The position numbers were made by a program, and so were the translations under genes. A stretch of 64,000 nucleotides of DNA from Albugo candida (taxonomy: Eukaryota > Oomycota > Peronosporomycetes > Albuginales > Albuginaceae), in NCBI GenBank assembly GCA_905220665.1, contig CAJNAR010000003.1, positions 186,001 to 250,000 of the forward strand, given 5' to 3'. Numbering within the stretch: position 1 is the first letter of the stretch; each line of letters starts with the position of its first letter. The notes beneath the pieces are model-generated. The model was not told the DNA's origin and ran no database searches. It saw only the letters and a program-made list of their open reading frames with translations. Shown piece after piece: positions 1 through 9,394 of this stretch.

Positions 1-420
1 GACGTTGTAAGCTCAGGCTTGAGTACGCTTTGGTACTTAAGAATATTGGTGAAAGCACGCATTCGACAATACTGAACGTTGTAACTTGCTAGATTTCGAG
101 GTAAAGCATGCTCTCGTACACTTCTTTATCTGGCAATGGTGTGCTTGTGTACTTGAAGAGAATGCAGAAGCAAGCATTCTAGAATACTGGAAGGTGTAAC
201 TTGCCCAACTTTCTAAACACAGCATAATGTATCCACTTGAAATATACGGGATAACATACGCTGTCCTTTTGCTCGGGGTATTACCAGCATATCATCATTC
301 TGTGTTCGTTGAAACATATCCTAGAACCACCTACAGAATTCCCTTGATTTGACCAACCTGAAGGTAGCGTATACTGTATTGATTACTCCTCTTCATAGAG
401 AAAATAATTCAAGCTGAGAC
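1..420 (+). pseudogene. Aspartic-protease-like relic (type c), 5' end only
   Basis: This stretch is a decayed copy of the gene start and upstream region found at about 41345-41960. The shared part includes the upstream block at about 10-230 and the segment encoding the Tyr-Ala-x-x-Leu-Gly-x-Leu-Pro region at about 245-300. Similarity is visible to about 400 and then fades. No open frame of useful length survives, so I call it a pseudogene. The family is described under the gene at 3967-5229. The match to 41.3-41.9 kb is seen directly; the protein family is inferred from the better preserved copies. Confidence 0.5.
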
Positions 421-899
421 CATAGCATGTTTGAGAAGAAAAGAAGATCTCCGCTACCAATTTCCCACATTGTCCCAAATATGTTGATGAGAAGCTCTCC
501 ACTTGATCATGCATGGTTCATCGAGGAATGGAGCGACCAAACTTTCCTTTTCATTAATCACGCATTGTGACTACGTTAGTCAAGCTTTCTTCAGTATCGA
601 GTACAAAACTCTGGCGATTTACGCACTACGTGCTACTATCGCCCTACAAGTAAGAAAAAGTATTTAGAAATAGTCCATCCTACCTCTCACTTTATCGTAA
701 ATGTACTTTGCAGGTAGCGTCATTTCAGCAAGTTGCGAGTATGCGCATACGAATGGTGTAAAAAGTAGTCGAATATGAATTTCTAGATGCCCAGGCTTCT
801 TCATGATAATACGCACAGAAAAGTGTTTCATCAATGTACGTGCGTAAGTTTATAAATGGTGGCTCTATATTATATGACAGAATTTGTTAACGACGTAAT
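421..899. other. Intergenic or eroded DNA, nothing recognised
   Basis: No coding region, RNA gene or element end could be identified. It lies between the type-c relic and the first tandem unit and may be the eroded remainder of the relic. Confidence 0.4.
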
Positions 900-3800
900 A
901 GCTATCCCGCATGGGTATTACTGAGCCTAAAGATATCAGCGAAATGTTGACGGTAGGGCTGGTCAAGATTAACAAATGCTGTATATTACTACGTCAAGCT
1001 TCGAGACTTTTGATCGTGATAAGTACAACTGAGCTCTATTCACCAGGCCTGACAATCTTGATGAAATATTATCTGATGCAACGAAACATCAAATATAGTA
1101 AATATTCAGCAACATTTAACAATGACAGAAAAACGTCCTCGCAAAAAATGACCCAATTGCGATACAAACTCCCCACCATTCGTATTACTTGTCCTTACAA
1201 GCTGCTTTGCTTCTTGAGTTTTGCATGGAAAGAATCCTCTTAGTAACACGGCTCGTGTTACGATCGTTTCTTCTTAGCTTCAAAGCGTTTGGCGTGTATA
1301 TTTTCCAAGCACATTTTGACTGGCCCATTTACCAATTTGATCTTTAGTCGGTCACGGCATGTTGGCGATTATTCGCTTGCCCACTCTTTCAGATTCGTAT
1401 CATCGTTTTCATTGCTAATGATAAATCGAATCGAAGAAGAAAACAAATTCTAATAGATCGGAGGTGGCTGCGAAAGTGAGTTGTAAAGATGCAGTTGTCG
1501 TCGTTTAGAAACCAAGCTTGCCTTGTGTTCGAGTATCACGAAACAGGTCCGATTAATAAGCATCTGATCATAGAACAGTCTGACCCACGTAACCATTCTT
1601 TTGCATGTACGGCTTCCATCAGTGTGCTTTCCAACCTCGTCGCCAGTACTACAACATTTTCGGTAGTCGTAATCTGGTTTAGTGATGCCCTACTCAATTG
1701 CTCTGACTCGAATACGTCTTGGTGGATTTGGGTCGAGTTCTTTTTGTAGATTGCGTGAGGAAATCAGTAAGTGATCTTGGCCAGCATGGAATATTCAACT
1801 GTAATATATGAGGTTCTAAAAGACTTTCGACAGTTTGTCTACAGATCCTCTTTGCTTGCCACAGTTGTCATGACTTGAATCCAAAACCAGTCCAACTTTG
1901 TGAATCTTGGTAGAAAAAAAGGCGATCGAGACGGTAAGCAACACATCCTGCTGAATCAATTCAAGCAAGAAAGAGATGTCCAATTGTGAGGCGAATGTTC
2001 AGGTTATATGTCAACATAAACCTCAATGTAGTGGTCACAACTTCTCGGTGTGCTTATAATACCCAGAGCGTACTTACATATCCGGAAAATGGATCAATCA
2101 TTGTGCTTCAAGGAAGCGTGTACTCCAGCCCCACAATTGTGGCTTACTTTGATTACCGAGGCGCTCCTAAGCAGAAGCAAACATCGTAGCTCGCAATGCC
2201 CTCGTATAGGCATATATATGCTTTACCTTATGGCTAGTGTTGGGTATCAGTAATCCTATTCGTGTTCGCGGATCTCAAGCTATCCTGAACCAGTTGGAGA
2301 ATGCCCGTTGTGGTCTTAAACAAGTCGGATATGCTAATGAAAAAGACCATAACATTAACACTCAATTGTATCAACCTCATTCAGCATGCGCACTTTCTTT
2401 TGCGTACGTAATGTATGCGCTGTGATCACGTATTCTTTTATGTTCTGTAATAACGTGCTGGAAACTAGATTCTGATGAGTCATTCTATACAAGGACTAGA
2501 AATCGCGCAGAAGATATGACCGACTTCCATTCCATCATTATACTTTATTCATAGTACAGCGAAGATACATCGGCTACTGGAGCAATGCTTCATTCCGCTC
2601 ACGGTGTACAAAGACCAAGTAGTCTCATTTGCACATCTAATGCAGGTAAGGAAATATGACTGCATTTTCAGCGGAATCAAATTTAGCAGTGCTTGCGTTG
2701 AATTCATGAAAAGGATTAATGTGCGCTCTCCTCGGAATAAATAATTGCGAAAACTTGTCTACTTTGAGCGAAGTTGACGTCTTGGTAATGCAGGAAAAGA
2801 GAATGTACACTGTACAAGGTTTATGTGCAGAAGATACATCCCGCTAGTGCTTCCTATGATGAGATCTCTAGTTAGCGGACCTTTGAGGGTAGAAGTAGCA
2901 TGTCATGAGACTACTCGCTGCATCATTGAACGAAGCGGAAACGTTCCCGAATTAGAGTCAATCAGGTGTGATAGCTTCATAAATATGAAGCGAGCTACTA
3001 CCTTACGTAGTATGCCTTACGAAACGACCTAACACAATCACTTCTGCAGCATTCTTGCGCCAGTCACAGAGTATATACACTACAGCTACTAGGGAGAGAT
3101 ATGCCAAACAGACTAACAAAAGCTTTCCGAGTGCACTTTATTGTAAGGGCTACTCAATCGTTTGTTGCAACGCAATCGGTTCCAAGTGTACTCAATTTAG
3201 AGAATCAATGACAGTAAAAGCTGCCCGCGAATGCATTCTGAATCTGCAAGCGGTCTGCGGCTGAGTAGGTGGACCGTGTCGAGTTCACCATCCGCTACTT
3301 CTGATAGCAACACCCTGCTATGCTCCTTTCCATTTGCAGCCAAAAGGTCAAGACAGCAATTTGCTTTCTTCAAAAGAGCCCAAAGCGTTCTGTAATCTGT
3401 CAACTAGATTTGTGTCTGCCATCTGTGAATGCGTGAGTACAAACTAACCGAGAATTAAGTAATATCCTCTCAAACAGCTCAACGTGGCTGTCAGAATAGC
3501 GCCAGCCGCGAAAAAACTTTGCGGAGAATATCAAAGCTGCGTCGTGCACAACATGTTGAGCATTATTTGGACGGGCCTAATCGTTATAGCTTAGTATCGG
3601 TGGGGCTTCTGAATGAAGTAGATGACATCTTTAGGTATCCACTGATCAGACTAAAAACTTGAGTTATAGTCATGCGCTCGTCGCCAGTTTAGAGTCGAGC
3701 TGTCCCCTCTGTGCCCGAGTGATGAATTTGCAACCTGATTCAGCGTAGGCCAGGGAAGCTTCAAAAGGGAGTAAATGTAATTATATGTAAGTGTTGATTG

Positions 3801-3960
3801 ATGCATCGGTGAAAGAGAAAAAACAGAGGAGAAAAAGATTTCTATAGTGAATCGAGTGCTGCTCGGCTGCACTACGTTCTATTCCAACCCTCACGCAGTA
3901 GTGGTCCCCGCTGTTTACCAATGTGAAGACACATCAGCGAGACACTCGTATCGCAACCTG
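900..3960. repeat. Tandem unit 1, left part (paralogue of 14985-17520 and 24890-26150)
   Basis: This 3 kb is repeated in the same orientation about 14 kb downstream and, more diverged, about 23 kb downstream. Anchor blocks are 895-960 with 14988-15050, 2820-3160 with 16480-16770, and 3040-3200 with 25080-25220. Only short open frames are present (for example 911-1243, 1489-1749, 2823-3032, 3055-3264) and they are not conserved in frame between copies, so I do not call any of them a gene. The block ends just downstream of the aspartic-protease-like gene on the minus strand. Confidence 0.65.
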
Positions 3961-3966
3961 AGTTTG

Positions 3967-5229
3967 TCATTGTTGTGTTAATGTAGATACGCGGATTAAA
4001 GCTCTTGTGCGACGTCGGACTGACGGCTCATTCCCCACCGTCTTATCCGTTGACTTCTCGGAACGTTCTTTCACGGTTTCAGGAGGTTGAATGAAGAGAT
4101 AGTTGATTTCTTCGCCCGTATTTTCCATTATGAGGGAGGAAGCTTTCAAAACTGCAGGACCCAGTACCCATGTTTCTTCCTCAAAGGACTTATCCATAAG
4201 TAAAGTACACCAATGCGTTTCTTGTTTGAGATAATGTTCGGCTTTGAGGACAATAAAATTATCGACTGAGAAAGTAATCTTCATATCCAGGAAGGATAAT
4301 CCAGGCTGGATACTGTCGCAAGTTTCTTCAATTTGAATCCTCTTGCGATTAGGTCGAATTAAAAGCCGATGCTTGGTCAAGAGCTCCGCTAACATGGCAT
4401 TATAGTGTGAAGTTGGGAGTTTAATTGCTTCGACGTCAAAATCAATTCGAATTTTCTGGTCTCGCTGCGTTGAACCATGTAAATACACCTCAGCTGTAAG
4501 ATGCTTGTCGAAAAACCGAGCTGCTTTATCTCGTAAAAATTCACGATGTCCACGATTCATCTCATAACCTTTGGTCGCTGTCCACTTGAGATAATACAAT
4601 CCTTTATTCCCTGTTAAATAGGTTTGAGTACTCATGTCGAAACCCGTCTCGGTAGTGTATATCAGGTTACTTCGAAGCCATTCTATCAGATTCAGCCCTG
4701 ACAGTTTCCAGCCGATCGTGTATACTTCACCATTGATAGTTGCGGGTATGGGCGTTGCCATTCTCCACAGTTTGCCTCTGTCTGTCATATCTTCCTCACC
4801 TACAGGCACATCCGATGTTGGTAAAAGAGGTACTAACAGATCCTTTCCAGATCCTTTCCGTATTATTGAATTCGTCTGACTTTTCGATCTAGGTGATTCA
4901 CACAATGAAGCAGTCAAATAGGATTTACAGCAATTCCATGTTTTTAAGCAAGTTTGCATGATATTTGCTCCAAAGTCTGATTCGATAGACATATCGTTGA
5001 GGAGCAAAGTGTACTCCTCCGTGATTTCTATCATCTTCTCATGAAAGGGCATGTCCTTCGAGAAACTCAACTCCGGTTTAATTTGCACGAGTAAGCCTGA
5101 CAGAGTGGCCGCACATTGATAATGCACGAAAGATGATCCAAGCCCAAGAATAGCGTACGTTTTAATGGAAAGAGCTCTCATGCTTTTTCCTCCAAATCGA
5201 GTTTTGAATAATGAAAGACCACTCATCAT
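3967..5229 (-). CDS. Divergent pepsin-like (A1 family) aspartic protease homologue, probably catalytically inactive
   Basis: An uninterrupted 420-codon frame, the longest host-type gene here with its 97% length twin at 17526-18785. Residues about 24-32 read TYAILGLGS, like the Ile-Leu-Gly-Leu-Gly turn in the N-lobe of pepsin-like enzymes. About residues 245-265 read RIDFDVEAIKLP, which aligns with the second catalytic block (hydrophobic-Asp-Thr-Gly-Thr-Ser-x-x-x-x-Pro), but Thr-Gly is replaced by Phe-Asp. The C-lobe end follows: a Cys, a beta-strand run (LSFLDMKITFSVDNF), a second Cys in WCTLLM and WVLGPAVLKASSL, matching the typical Ile-Leu-Gly-Asp-x-Phe-Leu-Arg block with Asp replaced by Pro-Ala. 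A basic 40-residue tail is unique to this family. The first catalytic Asp-Thr-Gly and any signal peptide are absent from this frame; ATG ATG at the start gives two possible starts, and an upstream exon cannot be excluded. It could be an inactive binding protein or secreted decoy; function unknown. Confidence 0.62.
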   Translation of the reverse strand: MMSGLSLFKTRFGGKSMRALSIKTYAILGLGSSFVHYQCAATLSGLLVQIKPELSFSKDMPFHEKMIEITEEYTLLLNDMSIESDFGANIMQTCLKTWNCCKSYLTASLCESPRSKSQTNSIIRKGSGKDLLVPLLPTSDVPVGEEDMTDRGKLWRMATPIPATINGEVYTIGWKLSGLNLIEWLRSNLIYTTETGFDMSTQTYLTGNKGLYYLKWTATKGYEMNRGHREFLRDKAARFFDKHLTAEVYLHGSTQRDQKIRIDFDVEAIKLPTSHYNAMLAELLTKHRLLIRPNRKRIQIEETCDSIQPGLSFLDMKITFSVDNFIVLKAEHYLKQETHWCTLLMDKSFEEETWVLGPAVLKASSLIMENTGEEINYLFIQPPETVKERSEKSTDKTVGNEPSVRRRTRALIRVSTLTQQ

Positions 5230-5329
5230 TTATTGGGGCCATCGTGGTCAACTGCAGCCAGCAAGAAGGAAAGAATTAGTTTGCGTCCAGTCCAACTTAA
5301 TAATATAGAATTCGTACTTTGTAACGATC

Positions 5330-5470
5330 GATGCGCACTTATCGGGTTAAAGTGATACAAAAAGGTGCACTGTACGATTTGTTGCCACGGAGAGCTCAGA
5401 GCCGTCGCACTCTACGTGAATTGAAAGAATGGTAGCGTTGCTAAGTTCGAGCTAACAACGTGCAGTTTTA
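5330..5470. repeat. Left arm of inverted repeat between divergent paralogues
   Basis: The arm reads as the reverse complement of 5955-6110 at roughly 85-90% by eye, with one small duplication of about 11 bases in the right arm. Shared blocks include GCGCACTTATCGGGTTAA and GAATGGTAGCGTTGC. It lies 100 bases upstream of the minus-strand gene start at 5229, and the right arm lies just upstream of the plus-strand copy beginning near 6120, so each gene has the same 5' flanking sequence. This suggests shared promoter elements or 5' leaders, created when one paralogue was copied in inverted orientation. Confidence 0.75.
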
Positions 5471-5954
5471 TCTGTATTTTTTTGGTTTAAGAATGCTTTG
5501 CGTTGTTGTGCTGAAAGCACAAGAATTAACTATACTTACTTCAGCAGTTAAAGGATCTCTGAGCACACTGCGTATACACGATAGCGCACCTGAGAATACA
5601 ATTACGTTGTTAGAGCAAACCACTTGAAAGGATGATGCCGGTTCGGGAAACACCATAAATGAAATACATAAAGTAAGGTAGTGAAGTTTGTTCTCATCAA
5701 GCTACACCTATTGTTTCCTGTTCTGCTTCAGTGTCAGCATTTATTAAGCTTGATCTAATGCTACTGCCAAGACCAACGGCTCAAGGAATACTCTGTCAAC
5801 GAGGGTATTGCCAACCTTTTGCTTTTCTAGTTAATTTCTAGACATGAATAGATGAATATATATTTCTTCAGTCTTGCATTTAAACGTTATCTATCAGTAC
5901 TATCTTAGCGCTCAGAACATGTTCTCTTATAGCCTCTTGATCAATACAGACAGA
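5471..5954. promoter_or_regulatory. Spacer between inverted arms, likely divergent promoter region
   Basis: About 480 bases separate the two inverted-repeat arms that precede the divergent aspartic-protease-like copies. The left third is conserved in unit 2 (about 19030-19300) and resembles 28040-28200 in unit 3. A 62-codon minus-strand frame at 5468-5656 and its counterpart at 19033-19245 are not alike enough to call a gene. No core promoter motif was identified; the regulatory role is inference from position. Confidence 0.35.
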
Positions 5955-6110
5955 ACTGCATGTTGTTAGCTCGAACTTGGCAACGCTACCATTCTTTCAG
6001 TTCACATAAAGTGCGCTGGCTCTGAACTTTCCGTTGCAACGAATCGTATAGTGCACCTTTTGCACCTTTTTGTACCACGTTAACCCGATAAGTGCGCTTC
6101 TATATTATAA
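5955..6110. repeat. Right arm of inverted repeat between divergent paralogues
   Basis: Reverse complement of 5330-5470. It ends where the plus-strand copy begins (first ATG at 6120). The arm contains a duplicated GGTGCA-containing block that the left arm has once. Confidence 0.75.
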
Positions 6111-6119
6111 ACAAAGTTT

Positions 6120-7030
6120 ATGGTGATTCGTGCTTCATTTTTCCTGGCTGCAGTGGACTTCAATGGTCCAAAAGAACGATGGAGATCCTCTCGAGCTGAA
6201 CATACGACAAGAAAAACACAGGATGAAAGCTGTATGTATAAAAAAGTGCACTATCCTGGGCTCGGAGCATCTTTAGTGCATGATCAGTTGTTGGTCGTAC
6301 TGGAGGCTGGTGCATTGAGATGAATCGAAATTGAACTGGTTGGATGACAGTCCCTTGCTTGATTGGTTAATGGAGGCGCTTCTTACTCTATGAGGCTCAA
6401 AAATACCCTAGCCGACGTGCAGTCGGATTTATTTGCAAGATGTTCTACCGATATCTTCGAAATCAGAATCTAAAAGACAGGAACGTTCTGTTTCAATCTG
6501 GCAAAAGAGCCGACGTCAACATCCAAGGGCCAAACACACTCGATCTGCTGGAAATTGGTTGAAACAAATTGGAAATTGTGGATTGATAGTAATTTGCCGT
6601 ATGCTTCCAACGACAAGTTCTAAATGAGTACGCAAGCTTTTAGAACAGGAAATCGAAGTCTAACATGCGTTTCGGAAGTCCTGTAGCCGCACAAGATCGA
6701 GGAGCACTTTCGCTTGAGGAATGTCATGCAGCGAATGTTGAATTTTTTTAAATGAAAGGTGACACAAAATGCGAATAGCTTTCGCTGTAAAAGCTATCAG
6801 GATTTCTCAATCTTTATGAATGAAAGTAAAGCTTTTGGATGGGAGTTCAAGATATCCGAAGAGCAGCTCACGGTATTTTCCACCATGCATATATCGCATC
6901 GAGCATCGCCCTGGATATGAATGTAACTTTTTCAAATGACAAATTCATCGATCGAAGATTAGAGGAAGTAAGTACTGTTCTCATCAAGGAGGAGATGATG
7001 AAACATGGGTACTGGGTTCTAGAATTCTAA
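6120..7030 (+). pseudogene. Aspartic-protease-like paralogue (type b), degenerate
   Basis: The plus-strand partner of the divergent pair. The first frame (6120-6323) starts with a hydrophobic stretch FFLAAVDFNGP and soon reaches a segment like the Leu-Gly-x-Gly turn (PGLGASL). The frame is then broken several times. The 3' part at 6839-7030 reads LDMNVTFSNDKFID and GYWVLEF, matching the C-lobe strand and the Trp-Val-Leu-Gly block of the intact gene at 3967-5229. The closest relative in order and position is the copy at 29729-30864. At least two frameshifts and the loss of the region around the second Asp motif make it a pseudogene. Confidence 0.6.
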
Positions 7031-7257
7031 AAGCTTAATCCATGTCTAAATGAAGCGATGGGTTAAGAGACAAGTACGATACACACCAACCTTTGCAAGA
7101 TTGATTTTCAGATTATTGTGTTCTAGATAGGAAGAGTTTACTCGTGATATACGTCCAACATGCGAGGTTCGGACAACTTGACGGCTAATCCCTTCTCTCG
7201 TCCTAAATGCGATATACTTCAATTGTAAAATGCCCCGCTGCGACGCCACCATTCTAA
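7031..7257. other. 3' flank of type-b copy; empty-site paralogue of the LINE insertion
   Basis: The sequence at about 7095-7190 aligns with the joined flanks of the LINE at 30947-33988: the left flank ends near 30946 and the right flank resumes at 34002. Here the two flanks are continuous, so this is what the target looked like before insertion in unit 3. Confidence 0.6.
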
Positions 7258-7921
7258 ATGCTGTCACAACCGATGTCAGAGCGAGAGGAGCCGTCCAGAA
7301 TTCGCAACCCAAGACATACAGCACGCGTTTTAAGCCAAGATTGCGATAAAAGCGTCTCGAGACGGAGAGAAGCAGACGTTCAAATCCCGGTCAACGCTGC
7401 AAGTTTCGCGCTGAGGATGGCAACAAACAAGTGGAAACATCATAAGATCACTTCATGGTTGTCATCAGAAGTTTTGTGGATGAATACGGTTTGGTCTATG
7501 TTGAAAAAAATCGATAAGGAGCCGGAATGTTGTGTTGACTTGTCGACATTCGAAAGAAAGGCATTATCAACCGGAACTAGCGGAATGGGTTAGTTGCTTG
7601 GGCAAACCGATTAGAGTAGCTATTATGACAAAGAGAGCACTTGGGAATATTTGTCGAGTCTTGATAGCCCATATCTTGTCGCTTGACGAAATTGCACCTT
7701 TGCTGAAAGTGGCACAAGGAATGTCAGAAAAGCTGTTACACGCAGACGTTAGTACTGAATTTTTCCTCCTCACTTCCATCGCAAAAGATCACTTTGTAGT
7801 CAAAAACGGATTTCGTCGACTTTACGGAACATGGCTTCCTCGCCCCAATGAAGTTTTGTACGGAATTGGGTACGAAGGAGATGACATGGCTTTGTGCTTG
7901 TTTGTAGAATTGCTGCCCTAA
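7258..7921 (+). pseudogene. Unrecognised coding relic, frameshifted
   Basis: Two overlapping frames (7258-7593 and 7532-7921) appear to be parts of one gene joined by a frameshift near 7560. The second frame has an acceptable protein composition over 129 codons and ends with an aromatic, acidic segment (YGIGYEGDDMALCLF). The paralogous block at about 34530-34870 is recognisable at the DNA level but has several stops. I do not recognise the family. The start is uncertain, and the gene is probably dead in both copies. Confidence 0.35.
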
Positions 7922-7979
7922 AGCTTCGATTAAGATGAATCTGATTTGGCGCATCAACAAGTTTGGCTCGTCCTTCAAA

Positions 7980-8279
7980 GTCTTTTTGCAGGATACGTCA
8001 AGGAAAAGGGACCGCTTGGTGAATAACCTCCAATAATCTGATCAGCTGGTGGATCGCTTATCAAGAAACAGATGGAGCTATACCAAAAGTACGTAATTAT
8101 TGCTCGAAGGTACTAAAGTGACTCCATTTGCGCTCAGACCATTCGAAAAGTGGCGATGGAGCGTTTCTGGCTGAAACTGTTGTACTTTATAGCGCCGAAT
8201 ACTATCACTGGAATCATCGGAAATGCATTTTTGACGCCTGAATAGATGCACGGTGAATACAGGTCACTTCTTCAGATAT
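7980..8279. other. Eroded tandem-unit DNA, no gene seen
   Basis: Paralogous to about 34880-35010 in unit 3. No conserved open frame. Confidence 0.4.
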
Positions 8280-8546
8280 TTATATGAGTTTCTTGTCATG
8301 TTTTTGTGTAGACATCTTCACATGGACAGCGACAACAAACCGTTCGACGATCACTCCGCGCTCCTTCACAAGCCGAATTGCGCGGAAGGAATCTACTAGC
8401 AACTTGTTTCTGTTCAGAGACAAACCTGAGGTGCACATTATGCAGCCTTCGAGCGGTCGATTGTTATTGTTTACATTCTGTGATGAGCATCTGAGTTTCT
8501 TGAGGTTCTCAAACAGAGTTTCATGATTTTCGGATGGAAAGTGCAT
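8280..8546 (-). CDS. Hypothetical 88-codon frame in a unit-1-specific segment
   Basis: A minus-strand frame beginning MHFPSENHETLFENLK and ending with a basic segment. It contains NRNKLLVDSFRAIRLVKERG, which has the composition of a real helical protein region, but I do not recognise the family. The surrounding 350 bases (about 8280-8630) seem to be absent from the paralogous position near 35025 in unit 3, so this is either an insertion in unit 1 or a deletion in unit 3. A plus-strand frame of similar length overlaps it exactly, so coding on either strand is unproven. Confidence 0.3.
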   Translation of the reverse strand: MHFPSENHETLFENLKKLRCSSQNVNNNNRPLEGCIMCTSGLSLNRNKLLVDSFRAIRLVKERGVIVERFVVAVHVKMSTQKHDKKLI

Positions 8547-8639
8547 CAGCTTTTTTAAGTCTAAAACATCGACGTTAAAGTGCTCAACATTGCACGATGT
8601 GATTCAGAATGGCCTAGTTTTCGTCTCTACTTTCCATAT

Positions 8640-9290
8640 TTTACTTCATCATACCCTCGTGAACGCAGTTTCGGGCCGGATAAGGCGCTGAAATATGACT
8701 CGCCCTACCATTGAGCAGCATACTAAGCTTCCTTCCTTCCAGTCATACGTCGCCGTATTGATATCTTTATGCTCTACACGGCGACTGGAGACTTCCATGG
8801 GTCATGAATTCCCTTCGCAAGATTTTTGCCATGGCTGAAATATTTTTGCATGTAATCCCCTTCTTCATCCCACTCTCCTAAATGTCGATGAATTGTACAC
8901 TCAAAATACGCGGTGAAGAAAGCTGATGCCCTCAAAGCTAATTCCGGCAGTTGATGGACCATTCCTTATCGATTAAAAGCTGCTGGAGCACTTCCAAGCC
9001 ACGAAGCTACGATTTGTAGAAATCGCCTCGACTAAGGAAATCAGTAAACAGGCGACCAAGTGTCAGGCTAGATGATGCATCCATCCTTCTTTCCTTATTT
9101 CATTATCGCATCGAAGTTGTCCTTTTGCGAGCTTCTCATCTTCCAGGCGGGTCGTTTTCTTTCTCGGTAGATTCTGGTTTAATGTCACCGCCAGTCAATG
9201 TATAGATAAAGAGGATTCCCTTCCAATTATTCATGTTGAGAACCTGCATGTCGGTTAAAATTGTAAAACTCACGTCAAAGAAGATGGCCA
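8640..9290. other. Eroded tandem-unit DNA
   Basis: This aligns loosely with about 35030-35620 in unit 3. A minus-strand frame at 8774-8962 overlaps the best conserved part (about 8870-8960 with 35220-35310), but the unit 3 copy is not open. I see no recognisable product. Confidence 0.35.
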
Positions 9291-9300
9291 TCCAAACCCC

Positions 9301-9388
9301 ACTCCCCGAGTACTACCCGAGCTTGAGGCTGCTTAACTTCGCAGAGCAGACGGGAAACGGTGCTTTCAGCCTAATATGGCAGCAGGGG
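9301..9388 (-). rRNA. 5S rRNA-like fragment, 3' truncated
   Basis: Read on the minus strand from about 9388, the sequence has the order of a eukaryotic 5S rRNA: GCCATATTAGGCTGAAAGCA, then CCGTTTCCCGTCTGCTCTGC, then GAAGTTAAGC (the internal A-box region), CAGCCTCAAGCTCGGGTAGT (loop E and C-box region) and ACTCGGGGAGTGGGG. The final 25-30 bases, which should restore the terminal stem, do not match, so the copy is probably truncated and not a functional gene. The flanking DNA is paralogous to about 35600-35650 in unit 3, where this fragment is missing, so it was inserted after duplication. It could be a 5S pseudogene or the head of a 5S-derived SINE. Confidence 0.72.
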
Positions 9389-9394
9389 CGCCGA

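Noticed and set aside
5468..5656. 62-codon minus-strand frame upstream of the intact gene
   Set aside because: The corresponding frame in unit 2 (19033-19245) does not encode a similar protein; the region is better explained as shared upstream DNA.
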